Notes: generated from the letters alone by a model not told the origin. A stretch of DNA of 51,021 nt from Treponema sp. (GCA_024402615.1 JAKSTK010000003.1:1-51021); one strand, 5' to 3'. Counted from the stretch's first letter, positions 34,601 through 44,933 are shown. Program-made: numbers and translations.

Positions 34601-37600
34601 ACAGTAAAACCTGTTGTTAAGACAGCAGAAATTACAACTGCTCATAATTCTATTAGTGCAACTTCTTATTCTAAAGAAAACCTCGATATTAAAGTTTCAG
34701 TTGAAGATGCAACAAGTGGTATTTCAGATGTTCTGTATAGTCTTGATGGCACAAACTGGATTTCTCTTGTTTCAGGCTCAACATACTGGACAGCAACTGT
34801 AAACTGTGATCAGGGTTCAAATTCAATTAAGATTAAAGCGGTTGATGAAGCTGGTATTGAAAGTTCAGTAACTACATTACCTGCAACTGTTGATACTGTT
34901 GCTCCAGAAACAATCAGTCTGGTTAGTGTTGACGGTGATACTTCATTCTCTGGAATAAAAATGGTAAACAGCAGTGCTAGTGTTAAATTTGTAGTAAATG
35001 CTGTTGATTCTGGTTCCGGAGTAAAATCTGTAGCAGTTTCAAAGATTGGTACAGTTTCAAAATCAATTTCTGGTACATTAAAAGATGGAAAATACGAAAT
35101 CACAATTCCATCAGCTCAGCTTGATTCTGGTCTTGTTTATGTAAAGGTAACAGATAAAGCTGATAATGTTTCTAATGAAATTTCATTATTTACAATTGAT
35201 TACGATAAAATTCTTCCTGTAGTAGAAATTAAATCAGTAACACCTGTAGCAACCCGTAAAAATGATGCAACAAAATACTTGAACGGACAGGTTACAATTT
35301 CAGGTCGTGTATCAGAAACTAACCTTGTAAAGAAATGGTATGAAGTATGGAGTAACGGTTCAAAAGTAATTACTTCAACTCCAGAAGAAAATTCAGAACC
35401 AGGCTTTAATTTCGAAATTGATACAACAGATTCAAGAATTGCTCAGAAAAAGAATTTCTATGTTAAGGTTTTTGCAGAAGACAAAGCTGGAAATATCAAT
35501 GATGAATCAAAAACAGAAACTTATGTAGTTGATCAGGATACAGATAGACCTCAGATTGAAGCAAACAACTTTGATTTTATTCTTGCAGAAGGTCATTCAA
35601 AACAGGATATTACATCATGGTTTGCAGCAGGCGAAAAATTACTTGGAACTGTAAGTGATGATGATACAATCGCTAGTGTTTCTATTGGAACTAAAAAGGA
35701 AAATGATACTGTTGTAAAAGCAGCTGCTAATCAGGACATTCCTGCAAATTCATTGACTGCAAATATTAGTTATGAACTTCCTTCTGCAGATGGTGTTTAT
35801 AAAGTAACAATTATTGCAAACGACAGCACATATGCTTCTGCTCCTGCCGCATATAAAAATTATCGTACAAATACAATGGGTCCATTCCTCGTAGGTGTTG
35901 ATACAGCTGCTCCAGAAGTTACAGAAGCTCATTCTACTGGTACTAATATTGTTCGTAGTAATATTACATTAAATGGTACAGCCAGCGATGGTAATGGAAT
36001 TAAAGAAATTGTAGTAAAAGTGTTAAATACAAAAACTTCAGAAGAAGTAAAAACATATAAATTGTCTGAAGGTACAGTAACACTTTCTGGTACTAACTGG
36101 TCTTGTGCTACAACTTTAGATGATGGTTTGTATACAATTACAACAACTGCTACTGACTACTCAGGAAAATCAAATACTCCTGTTGAAAGTGTATTTGTTA
36201 AAGATAATGTAAAACCAACTGTTAATACTCAGGCTATTACAACTACAGGTTCTACAATTGGTGGAAAAACCTGGTTCACAGCTGGTACCTCAGTAGATGT
36301 TTCAGTTACAGCTTCTGATGCAACAAGCGGAATTGTTAATGTTCAGTACAGTCTCGATGGTAATAACTGGTCAGACTTTAAGGAAGTTGGTTCAAACTGG
36401 ACAGCAAGCGTTAAGTGTGAACAGGGCGAAAATACAATCAGCATTAAAGCAATTGATGATTCTGGTCTTGAAAGTGAAATAAAGACTCTTACTGCAAATG
36501 TTGATACTTCTGCTCCAGAAACCTTGAATCTTGTTAGTGTTGATTCTGTCGCAGACTTCACTGGTGTAAAAATGGTAAATGGTAAAGTAGCTTTACCATT
36601 CGTTGTTGAAGCCGCAGATAGTGGTACAGGAATTGCATCTGTAAAAGTAACTAAGATTGGTGCAACTGCTGTTAGTATCGCTGCAGGTACTCCAACTGGA
36701 AATAACTATCCATTAACAATCGCTGCTGCAAATCTTAAGACTGGTGCTGTAGAAGTTACAGTAACAGATAAGGCTGGAAAATCAACTTCAGCAAACTTGT
36801 TCTCATTGACTTTGGATAATGTAGCTCCAGATGTTGTGGTAAGTTCAGTTACCCCAGTAGTTTCAAAAGATACAGGTAAATATGTAAACGGTAATATTAA
36901 GATTACTGCAAAAATTAATGATACAAACCTTTCTAATGTCTGGTATGTAATTAAGAATGGTTCTAATGAAACAAAATCAGCTGATCAGGGTGCAATTAAT
37001 GCTCTTGAAGTAACTGTTGATACAACTAAATATGCTAAAGATAGTACTCTTGATGTAATTGTATGGGCAGAAGACAAAGCTGGTAACAAAAATTCTGCAA
37101 ATGCAAGCAGTGTTAACGGTACAGGTGAAATTCTGTTTACTGTAAATCAGGAAACAGATAAACCAGAAGTTACACCTTCTAACTTTACATTCTATGCATA
37201 TGATTCATCAAAATCTGAAGGAGATATTCCAGAAGATGAATGGTTTAATGCAAGTGGTAACAACAAAGTAATTGCAAGTGTTAGTGATGATGATGTTCTT
37301 AAGAGCGTTAAGATTGTTACTAAAAATGCTGCCGGTACAAGTGTTGTAACTGCAGAAAAAGAACTTGTAACAACAGGTACTACACCTTCTACAGTAAATG
37401 TAAACTATGTATTGCCTTCTGCTGATGGTGTATACCAGATTACTATTACAGCTGTTGATGATACATATGCTGCAGGTGCAACAACAGCAATAAAAGAAAA
37501 TCGTATGTTAACATATGGTCCATTTATTGTTGGTGTTGATACTGCAAAACCTTCTGTTACACAGGATGATTCTGTTGGTACAAATTATAAGAACGGACAG

Positions 37601-40600
37601 TTTGTAATTAGTGGTACTGCAACAGACTTAAACGGAATTAAAGATATTGAAATTACAGCTGTAAAAGAAGGTGCTTCTACACCAACAGCTACATATAAAC
37701 TTTCAGCTGGTTCTGTAACTTATACTAAAGCTACAGGCAAATGGTCTTGTACAGTTCCTGCTAGTCTTGGAGAAGGAAAATACAAGTTTACTATTACTGC
37801 AAAAGACTTCTCTGGTAAAACAGAAACTGTTGAAAATACTTACGTAAAAGATTCAACTGCTCCAGCTGTTACTGTAGATGTAACATCATCTGCTACAGAA
37901 ATCAGTTCAGTTAAGTGGTATAAATCAACAACAGTTGCTATTGAAGCAACTGCATCAGACAGTGCAAGCGGAATCGCAACTGTTGAATATTCTACAGATG
38001 AAGGTTCTACAAAAACATGGATTCCATTAAGACAGAGTACAGTAAATAAAGCTAAATGGACTGCAAATGTAACTTGTTCTGCTCAGGGTGCAAATAAGAT
38101 TTATGTTAAGGCAACTGATGAAGCCGGTCTCGAAGGTAATATTGCCAACGGTTATATTACAGTATACGTTGACAGTAAAGAACCAGAAGTTTGTGAATTG
38201 TATAGTATTGATGGTGAAACAGACTTTAATACAAAGAAACTTGCAAATGGTAAAGCTGCAATTAATTTTGTAGTAACTGCTAAAGATTCAGACGATGCAT
38301 GTACAGGTCTTAAAACAATTGCTAACGGTGGTGTAGCAGTAACTAAGATTGGTACTTCTGATGTAAATATCAAAGCTTCTGCAGTAGCAGATAATAAGTA
38401 CACACTTTCAATTCCTGCTGCTAATATTGAAAATGGTGCAGTAGTTGTAACTCTTACTGATCAGTTAAATAACTCAAAAGAATTTACAGTATTCTCTATT
38501 GATAAAGATACAGATGCCCCTGTTATTGAAATTGAACAGTTATCAGATGCAGAAGCATCTACTCCAGCTGTTGATGTAAACAGTACAATTACATTCAAGG
38601 GAACTGCAAACGATACAAAAGACCTGGCTGCAGTTAAACTCTATTATGCTGTAGGAACAGAACCTGCTGTTCCTTCTGCAAATGAAGATAAGGATTCAAG
38701 CTGGACAGGATGGACATCTCTTGCTTATACAGGAAGTAGATATGCTTGGAATGCATCACTTGATACAAGTAAGTTAACAGATAAGAACAATCTCTACTTC
38801 TATGCTGTTGCTGTTGATACTGCCGGAAATACAAAAGTAGTTCCATATTCAACAACAAAACAGTTGTATATTAATCAGGATTCAGACAGACCAAGAATTA
38901 TTCTTTCTAACCTTGCTCTCACAAGTGGAACTACAGGTTCATATACAAGCAGTATTGATACTACAGATAACAAATACTGGCATAAGGATAATACACTCCA
39001 GGGTCGTGTAGAAGACGATGATGGTTCTATTCAGGAAGTATTGTGGAAAGACGGTTCTGCTGGTGAATGGAGTAGAAACATTTACCGTAAGGGAACATGG
39101 ACAATCAATAATCTTGATGATGGTGCAAAAGAAATTTACTTCAAAGTAATTGATGCTCTTGGAACAGAATTCGTTTCTGCGGCAACAGGCTTAAAAGGTC
39201 CTAAAGTAATTGATAGCAACGGACAGGAATGTCTTGGATATACTGGAAAAGTAAATGAAGTATTAAATATTAAAGTTGATACAAATGCTCCTGCAGTAGG
39301 TACTTTGTACGGATATGTTTCTTCTTCAACAACATACGAAGCTGCAAAAGCTGTAACTAAGATTACAGAAATTGGTACTGTTGGTGGTGATACAGACAAA
39401 TACCTCTTTGTACAAGTAACATCAAGCGATAGTAACGGTATTGGTTCAGTAACTCTTACACTCAACGGAAATGCCGCAACAAAAGTAAATGCTGCAACTT
39501 CTGCTGATAATACAACTTATGTAGGATACTTTGACCTTTCAACACTTACTCCAACAACTGGAAAGAAAATTGAAAACAGACCTCTTAAAGTAGTTGTTGA
39601 AGATAAGGCTGGTAAGTCTTATGAAGATACAATTGATATTACTGTTGATAATGTAAAACCAACAGTTAAGTTCGATTATGCAAATGGTGTATCTCTCTAC
39701 GGTTCAGAAAGCAATACAATCAATGGACGCACAGATGATGCCAGTGAAATCACAAAAATGTGGTATGCATTCACTCTCACTAGTACAGCTCCTGCAGCAG
39801 AATCTGCATATAAATTAGTTGCATATGAAACTCCTGCAGAAGATGAAATTGCCCGTAACAACTGGAGCATCATGTTTGACGGTGGAGAAACAACTCCTAC
39901 AGATTTCCATACAACAGGTCTTAATGCTAAATACAAAGAACTTACAGGAACAGAAGACTTAAGCGGTCTTTCGAATGTTGAAATGTACCTTTGGATTCGT
40001 GCAGAAGACAGTGTAGGTAACCGTTCAGAACCAGTTAGTCTTATGATTAACAACGTACCTAACTCAAGTATTCCTCGTGTAGAAATTACATATCCTGAAG
40101 GAGACAAGGCTGTTGGTGGTAACCTCCGTGTAACTGGTACTGCCGAAGTTCTTACAGACAGTATTGACCGTGTTTATATGCAGATTGACCCTGCTTACAA
40201 CGGTACTGCATTCAATGACGCAGGATGGGAAGCTGCTCTCCAGACAATTATTACTAACAAAAAGGTAACTGGATATGAGATTGTAAGTACTGGAAAAACT
40301 GGTAAATTTGCAAAAGGTATTCTTGTTACTGGTACTACAGGCTGGAGTCAGACAATCAATGCTGACCGCGAATTTGAAGATGAAATTTCTGCCGGCGTTA
40401 ATAGAACTATTGCAATCAGAGTATTTGCTATTTCAAGAACAAATGGCGATATCAGCCCTGCAGTAGAAAAAGTTGTTCCTATTGATCCAAACTCTCCACT
40501 CTTTGGTGATATCACTATAGATGGTTATGATGGTATGCAGCTTATTAAGTATGCATCAGGTTCAAGTGGAACAGTAACATCCCGTCAGCCATTTAAAGAC

Positions 40601-43600
40601 GGTATATACTTAAAAGGTAACTGGTATATTAAAGGTTCTATTTCTGATGATAGTGGTATCATGGAAGCCTCTGTTACTTTCCCTGACGGAACAGTTACTC
40701 CTATTGTACAAAACGGTGCTGTTGTTAATAGTACTTATGCTTCTGTTATTGGTACAAGTAAAGATGGAAAAGGAAAGAATTTCTATATTAATGTTCCTGT
40801 TGGAGATGCTACTCCAGATGAATTTGGAAGCCTTGAATACGAAGTAAACATTAAAGATAATTCCGATTCTCATAGTGAAGCTAATAAAGTCTTCAAGGTA
40901 AACTATGATAATAAAGCTCCTGTATTCGCTGTAACAACAGAAAATAAAGAAGAAATTTATCAGAGCAATGGAACTTATACTCTTACTGGTACAGTAAAAG
41001 AAGATTCTAATGGTAATAAAACACAGGCTGGATTTGAACGAGTTGTAATGTTTGTAACAAACGAACGAGGTACAGCTCCAAATACAACTCTCCTTGTTGA
41101 TCCAATGATTTCTAAAGGTGCAGACAGCACTTCTAACCGTGAATCAGTAGCTGCTCTTACACAAGAAGATGGTCTTTACTGGAGAACTGCAACTATTGCC
41201 GGTGTTACTAACGGTGCAATGACTGTATCTAAGCTTAACGGAGCAACCATTACAGAAGTAACACCAAAAGTAAGAGCAGGTGGCCTTTGTAAAATTGATG
41301 GTGTAATTTACCGAATCAAATATGTAAATGGTAAATCTGTAAAACTTGATGATTCAATTGATACATCTGCAACAAGTGTTATGTTTGCTGCCGGTGCTAT
41401 GGTAATTGATAACATGACTACAGAAAGTGGAACAAAAACTAGTGTATACGATCCTTCAAAAACAGGAGAAAACGGAAATGATACTGTTCAGACTGGTGGT
41501 GATGGTGACCAGATGATGGAAAAAACCTCAACTAAAGGTTCTGAAACAACCTGGTCTGTAAGTATTGATTCTTCACAGATTCGTGATGGTTCGGTTGATA
41601 TTCATTTTGTAGCATTTGATAAAGCTGGAAACACTACAGAATATTCATATGAATCATTTGTTAAGAACAATGCTCCTCGTTTTGCCGGTGTTAAGTTTGG
41701 TGCAGATTTAATGAATGACGGTTCTGTTAATGGTTCAGACTGGATTACTGCATATGCAGATAAATATGTTCAGGTAACAACAACTTCTGGTGAAGTTGCA
41801 GATGGTAAAGACCGTTTTGGAAACATTATTTCTGAAATCTCAAATATTGATGAAGCTTACCGCCTGCCAGTTAAGAGTGGATTTGCTTTGATTCCACAGA
41901 TTGTTGGTGGTAATGACGGTCTTACATGGAAAATGACATATAAAGATTCTGCAGCCGCTACTGTAACAACTGCTGCAACAGATTACGGTGTTGGAAACTC
42001 AGAAAATGTAATCCGTAACTATGGTGATGATTCAGATGCCGATGATTATACTTCAGCAAATGATGATACTTACAAGATTGAATATACAGCTACTCAGTTG
42101 CTTAAATTAAACAGCGACAAGGGTATTGCTTCTGGAAAACAGGATCTTAAATTTACATTCCAGGATAAAACAGAAAGTGGTTCACTCTCTGCTTCTATTA
42201 CATTGCCTGTAAATGTAATCCTTGGTGATAACAGTGCTCCTGAAGCATACTGGAAGCCATTATTCTGGAAGTCTAGTTCAGATAACTCTCTCTATAATAA
42301 CAGTCAGAGTTATGGTCATATTGAACTTGCAGAAGACTGGGCTAACAGCACAAAGAAAACAGAAAATGATTATGGTACAAATGATGCCGATTCAAAGGTT
42401 TCTGGTATCATAACAATGGAAGGTTATGCTGTTGATAACGTTCTTGTAAACTCTATTACAGTTAATGTTGACGGAACAGATTATACATTAAGCAGAAATG
42501 GTTCTGGCTGGACAACAACTGCAGGTCATTTAATTACTCATGTAGATGATGATCCAGAAACAGAAGATGTAATCGAAACAACAGATTATACAACATATGA
42601 TATTGCAACTAACAACTGGTATTTTGAAGTTGTCAGCGATATTACAGATAACAGAATCTTTACAGATGCTTCAGAAACTGTAGCAAATGAAAAATATGGT
42701 TATAACACTGTAACCTTCAGATTCCACTGGAATACTGCTAAATTGCTTGCAAGCAATAAAAAAGCAAAGAAAGATGTTCAGCTTACTGTAAAGGCAGCAG
42801 ACAAAGGACCAACAGTTTTGAATGCTGGTAAAACTGCTGCAGTAAATGGAACAGCAAAATCTTCAACTCCTGGAACTGCAAAAACTGATAAAGATACAGA
42901 AACAGATTTGTATCAGTTAGATGTTGTACCATATATTACAAAGGTATACACAGAACTTGCTGCTCTTCAGAAGCGTGAAGCAAAATGGTCAAAGACAAGC
43001 CGTACATCAAACGGTGTATACCCAGTTCGCTTTACAACAAAGAATGTTGATGGAACTACAGTAAATAATGGTGAAACAATTACCTTCTATGGATTCAACC
43101 TTGTTGGTGCCCAGTATGTATCTGGAACTGCACTTGCTGCTGGTACAAAGCTTTCTTATGTAACAGCTCCATATGATTGTGTTAATCTCCCAATTACTGA
43201 TGCAATTCCAACAGGACCAGTAAAACTTCTGGTAGATGGCGTTTATACAATCAACAATGTTAATAACAATGATGCCAAAGGTTCTTACACAGCCGCATTA
43301 ACAGATGCAAACTGTGGAACTTATGGATATAACCGCCAGCCAAATAATGACAACAACAAGAAACTTACAGATGATGTAAGCCTTGATGTATGGCAGATTA
43401 ATTCTCAGGCCGGAAAACCTGTACAGGGACGTATTGACCAGCCAGTAATGTCTATCAACCAGGTAACCGGTTGGATTGGTTTTGGATTTGCTGATGGTCC
43501 TGCAAGTTTCTCAATGGGTGGAGGAAATCATGAAAATGGTCGCTCATGGTCATATTATCAGTGGCTGAAGAGTTATGATGCCTTCTCATCAATTGCCTTT

Positions 43601-44923
43601 ACATATGATGCATTAGGTTACTCATATGGTACAGCTGCTGGTGGTGATATTTCAAGTACAACACTTGACAGATACGTTCTTGCTTCAAGTAGAGGAAGTT
43701 CTGCAACGTTAGCTCTTGCTAATACTTACAATGGTACTAACTGTGAACGTCTTGAAAGAATTGGTCAGGGTACTATGGATAATACAAATAAACAGCGTTT
43801 TAAATCACCATCTTTAGCGACAGCAAGACATGGTACAACAAGAACTAACTTGTATTTAGCTTATTATGATTCAATTAATAATGAAATCAGATTAAGATAT
43901 GGTTCTACAACGGTGACTAATGGAAAGATTAATACAGATGATTTTGCTGAAGTAGATGTTGATACTAGTGGGGCAGCAGCTTACAATACAACTAATAAGT
44001 CTCTTATTGCTTATGGTATAAGTCCTAATGCAAACAATAGAACTACATATACTCAGGATGCTTCTGGTAATGATGCAAGTCCTGGAGAATATTTATCTAT
44101 TGGTGTTATTTCTGCAGAAGGAGATGCTACTAATAATTTTGATGATAAACTTGTTGCTGTATGGTATAACCAGCTGACAAAAGCTTTGTGGTACAGTTAC
44201 AATGCAACTCCAACAGCTGCAAGAGCTACTAATGCAACCAACCGTGGTACATGGTCAACCCCTGTACGTGTATTTAATGCATCTTCAACAATGGCGGCTG
44301 CAGGACAGTACTGTAAACTGGCAGTAGATAAGAATGGTGGTGTTCATATTGCAGGTTACGACCCAGAAAATCAGGATTTGTGCTATGCATACCTGGCTCC
44401 TGGAGATGTTGCTTCTGCTACAACTGCAAAATTCAAAACTGCAGTAGTAGATAGTAAAGATGTAGTAGGTTCTAACCTTTCTATTGATGTAGGTCTTAAA
44501 CTTGTTGGAACAGATTATGTTCCAGTTCCATCTATTGGTTATTATTCTACAGAAAGTGTAAAACCTGTATATGCTTATTTGTATGATACTTCTAAACTTA
44601 CAAGTACAACTGCAGGAGCTCTTAATGGTACTGTAAAGGATATGTATACAGGTGTTTGGGAATGTTCTCTTGTTCCAACAACAGAAACTCCTGATTTACA
44701 GAGTAAGTTATTTAATATGATTAATGTTGGTTTATGGAAGACTCTCCCAGGTTCAACAAAGGCTGGTGTAATAACAACACCACCAACACGTCCAAACCAG
44801 ACTAATGCTCCTACTACTTATAACCGAGGACTTATTTATGGTAATAATACAGCAAATGCCGTACTTGGTTATGTTGTAAAACGTGGTGGTGCTAACGTCC
44901 TTGAAACTGCACAGAAGAAATAG
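31670..44923 (+). CDS. giant Ig-repeat lipoprotein 2, 4417 aa, paralogue of the preceding gene
   Basis: The signal MKKNRIFNALVLAASLVLLNTSC has its lipobox Cys at 23, then EIGLGSSVD. AGAGGT precedes the ATG. The architecture mirrors giant 1: N-terminal Ig-like modules (about 30-639), three super-repeats (640-1176, 1177-1715, 1716-2277), further Ig-like modules, a calcium-loop-like DLMNDGSVNGSDW at 3346, an IPT/TIG-like segment (ETITFYGFNLVGA) and a C-terminal region with SLATARHGTTRTNLYLAYYD and GGVHIAGYDPENQDLCYAYL. Both proteins end in AQK(R/K). The match is full-length, so this is a whole-gene tandem duplication. Function is unknown. A membrane-anchored binding-protein-like gene starts 10 nt after the stop. 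Confidence 0.9.
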   Translation: MKKNRIFNALVLAASLVLLNTSCEIGLGSSVDVQAPTLSISYPEQASVIREDFIIAGECDDDKGIEQVKITIQRTDTGKAQTVTKLNAEVDPVTGKWQASVNKFIGEGKGYNGWELADGKYVANVTAVDNSGRDSGVASLTFDIDNTAPIFIIKSPTSRKITSPTGYGTSFKVTGTMTDDHTVSKMIIKVYDDKADFSDPDNPPVPLDTIYESNIDTTTEVVVANRNREGYLKDRYEAFYAGTNEGENRALWCTVEMEDNARIYRNPDEDDNESIGNTTSNFYIVDEVNSTWSNSDKEMDPGKVKKIVNRTAAGIDQDLAAEVMRLFNESYVTKAAFSINSDSNPTYEIRNYGNAADTAITKAAGAEGNVSFSLAPGRNGDNVCPATVKVFLWGPCEAPASLEQIKKMYSSDLSEIEAFAKTNEIKNQVLAYMGPGEYELNGTKYTYHKEDGTEDLNGAGGSVPTFDFELTLPESITTGKYYYISAHGLDLTDAIANPSYKVFAFKGHSTGNPPILKWENTAYGTNSVEDDGIIGAKSVTYSGYATYPDGLEDFEAITYRVNIKEVDFSTNKEFDAPSIAETTIPEANLIKDSEHNIVYWTFTLPGLAENSDKLQFYDVNVKAKGIGETQSNLTRRLTIDTKKPRLEIKSITPVVSEGDSKYLNGTSSFEVDIQDKNLNKVWYEVYSGDSETPVLKSKDYGEDTFNLSAEIDTTAAEFSSANNKPVNIKIWAEDKAGNKNFTDSTTQNGEKSYILKQDSDKPTIQTTSAYDAANTAKDKLSAGAWYDKGSSISFSITDDDGIASVSVKEGSKAYVPLDVSSGTQNATVNYALPKTDGVYQITLKAVDSTYEAASAGAKAYRETIWGPYTVGVDTAAPTLKDDKAYSNNYATDNFKVSGTLSDANGIASIDVVVKKEGSDATVKSYSLGNGVTYNATSKVWEASIAKGSLTDGKYTFTTTAKDYAGNMSIAESVWTVDTVKPVVKTAEITTAHNSISATSYSKENLDIKVSVEDATSGISDVLYSLDGTNWISLVSGSTYWTATVNCDQGSNSIKIKAVDEAGIESSVTTLPATVDTVAPETISLVSVDGDTSFSGIKMVNSSASVKFVVNAVDSGSGVKSVAVSKIGTVSKSISGTLKDGKYEITIPSAQLDSGLVYVKVTDKADNVSNEISLFTIDYDKILPVVEIKSVTPVATRKNDATKYLNGQVTISGRVSETNLVKKWYEVWSNGSKVITSTPEENSEPGFNFEIDTTDSRIAQKKNFYVKVFAEDKAGNINDESKTETYVVDQDTDRPQIEANNFDFILAEGHSKQDITSWFAAGEKLLGTVSDDDTIASVSIGTKKENDTVVKAAANQDIPANSLTANISYELPSADGVYKVTIIANDSTYASAPAAYKNYRTNTMGPFLVGVDTAAPEVTEAHSTGTNIVRSNITLNGTASDGNGIKEIVVKVLNTKTSEEVKTYKLSEGTVTLSGTNWSCATTLDDGLYTITTTATDYSGKSNTPVESVFVKDNVKPTVNTQAITTTGSTIGGKTWFTAGTSVDVSVTASDATSGIVNVQYSLDGNNWSDFKEVGSNWTASVKCEQGENTISIKAIDDSGLESEIKTLTANVDTSAPETLNLVSVDSVADFTGVKMVNGKVALPFVVEAADSGTGIASVKVTKIGATAVSIAAGTPTGNNYPLTIAAANLKTGAVEVTVTDKAGKSTSANLFSLTLDNVAPDVVVSSVTPVVSKDTGKYVNGNIKITAKINDTNLSNVWYVIKNGSNETKSADQGAINALEVTVDTTKYAKDSTLDVIVWAEDKAGNKNSANASSVNGTGEILFTVNQETDKPEVTPSNFTFYAYDSSKSEGDIPEDEWFNASGNNKVIASVSDDDVLKSVKIVTKNAAGTSVVTAEKELVTTGTTPSTVNVNYVLPSADGVYQITITAVDDTYAAGATTAIKENRMLTYGPFIVGVDTAKPSVTQDDSVGTNYKNGQFVISGTATDLNGIKDIEITAVKEGASTPTATYKLSAGSVTYTKATGKWSCTVPASLGEGKYKFTITAKDFSGKTETVENTYVKDSTAPAVTVDVTSSATEISSVKWYKSTTVAIEATASDSASGIATVEYSTDEGSTKTWIPLRQSTVNKAKWTANVTCSAQGANKIYVKATDEAGLEGNIANGYITVYVDSKEPEVCELYSIDGETDFNTKKLANGKAAINFVVTAKDSDDACTGLKTIANGGVAVTKIGTSDVNIKASAVADNKYTLSIPAANIENGAVVVTLTDQLNNSKEFTVFSIDKDTDAPVIEIEQLSDAEASTPAVDVNSTITFKGTANDTKDLAAVKLYYAVGTEPAVPSANEDKDSSWTGWTSLAYTGSRYAWNASLDTSKLTDKNNLYFYAVAVDTAGNTKVVPYSTTKQLYINQDSDRPRIILSNLALTSGTTGSYTSSIDTTDNKYWHKDNTLQGRVEDDDGSIQEVLWKDGSAGEWSRNIYRKGTWTINNLDDGAKEIYFKVIDALGTEFVSAATGLKGPKVIDSNGQECLGYTGKVNEVLNIKVDTNAPAVGTLYGYVSSSTTYEAAKAVTKITEIGTVGGDTDKYLFVQVTSSDSNGIGSVTLTLNGNAATKVNAATSADNTTYVGYFDLSTLTPTTGKKIENRPLKVVVEDKAGKSYEDTIDITVDNVKPTVKFDYANGVSLYGSESNTINGRTDDASEITKMWYAFTLTSTAPAAESAYKLVAYETPAEDEIARNNWSIMFDGGETTPTDFHTTGLNAKYKELTGTEDLSGLSNVEMYLWIRAEDSVGNRSEPVSLMINNVPNSSIPRVEITYPEGDKAVGGNLRVTGTAEVLTDSIDRVYMQIDPAYNGTAFNDAGWEAALQTIITNKKVTGYEIVSTGKTGKFAKGILVTGTTGWSQTINADREFEDEISAGVNRTIAIRVFAISRTNGDISPAVEKVVPIDPNSPLFGDITIDGYDGMQLIKYASGSSGTVTSRQPFKDGIYLKGNWYIKGSISDDSGIMEASVTFPDGTVTPIVQNGAVVNSTYASVIGTSKDGKGKNFYINVPVGDATPDEFGSLEYEVNIKDNSDSHSEANKVFKVNYDNKAPVFAVTTENKEEIYQSNGTYTLTGTVKEDSNGNKTQAGFERVVMFVTNERGTAPNTTLLVDPMISKGADSTSNRESVAALTQEDGLYWRTATIAGVTNGAMTVSKLNGATITEVTPKVRAGGLCKIDGVIYRIKYVNGKSVKLDDSIDTSATSVMFAAGAMVIDNMTTESGTKTSVYDPSKTGENGNDTVQTGGDGDQMMEKTSTKGSETTWSVSIDSSQIRDGSVDIHFVAFDKAGNTTEYSYESFVKNNAPRFAGVKFGADLMNDGSVNGSDWITAYADKYVQVTTTSGEVADGKDRFGNIISEISNIDEAYRLPVKSGFALIPQIVGGNDGLTWKMTYKDSAAATVTTAATDYGVGNSENVIRNYGDDSDADDYTSANDDTYKIEYTATQLLKLNSDKGIASGKQDLKFTFQDKTESGSLSASITLPVNVILGDNSAPEAYWKPLFWKSSSDNSLYNNSQSYGHIELAEDWANSTKKTENDYGTNDADSKVSGIITMEGYAVDNVLVNSITVNVDGTDYTLSRNGSGWTTTAGHLITHVDDDPETEDVIETTDYTTYDIATNNWYFEVVSDITDNRIFTDASETVANEKYGYNTVTFRFHWNTAKLLASNKKAKKDVQLTVKAADKGPTVLNAGKTAAVNGTAKSSTPGTAKTDKDTETDLYQLDVVPYITKVYTELAALQKREAKWSKTSRTSNGVYPVRFTTKNVDGTTVNNGETITFYGFNLVGAQYVSGTALAAGTKLSYVTAPYDCVNLPITDAIPTGPVKLLVDGVYTINNVNNNDAKGSYTAALTDANCGTYGYNRQPNNDNNKKLTDDVSLDVWQINSQAGKPVQGRIDQPVMSINQVTGWIGFGFADGPASFSMGGGNHENGRSWSYYQWLKSYDAFSSIAFTYDALGYSYGTAAGGDISSTTLDRYVLASSRGSSATLALANTYNGTNCERLERIGQGTMDNTNKQRFKSPSLATARHGTTRTNLYLAYYDSINNEIRLRYGSTTVTNGKINTDDFAEVDVDTSGAAAYNTTNKSLIAYGISPNANNRTTYTQDASGNDASPGEYLSIGVISAEGDATNNFDDKLVAVWYNQLTKALWYSYNATPTAARATNATNRGTWSTPVRVFNASSTMAAAGQYCKLAVDKNGGVHIAGYDPENQDLCYAYLAPGDVASATTAKFKTAVVDSKDVVGSNLSIDVGLKLVGTDYVPVPSIGYYSTESVKPVYAYLYDTSKLTSTTAGALNGTVKDMYTGVWECSLVPTTETPDLQSKLFNMINVGLWKTLPGSTKAGVITTPPTRPNQTNAPTTYNRGLIYGNNTANAVLGYVVKRGGANVLETAQKK
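33587..38500 (+). repeat. three tandem super-repeats in giant gene 2
   Basis: The units begin at 33587, 35198 and 36815 (537, 539 and 562 codons), with the same module order as in giant gene 1. Unit 3 shares hallmarks with unit 3 of giant gene 1 (DSKEPE-x-CEL-x-SIDG and SSVNG-x-G) that units 1 and 2 lack. Confidence 0.85.
41705..41743 (+). other. EF-hand/dockerin-like calcium loop motif in giant protein 2
   Basis: DLMNDGSVNGSDW starts at residue 3346. Asp, Asn, Asp and Gly of the loop are kept; the final acid is Asp. It matches the position of the motif in giant protein 1. Confidence 0.5.
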
Positions 44924-44933
44924 GTTTTAAGAA

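Noticed and set aside
18088-44923. Many open frames on the opposite strand and in other frames inside the giant genes (for example 22899-23540 and 27526-27915)
   Set aside because: They lie within two long, homologous coding frames with clear protein repeats and have no ribosome-binding sites or family motifs; they are by-products of biased codon use.
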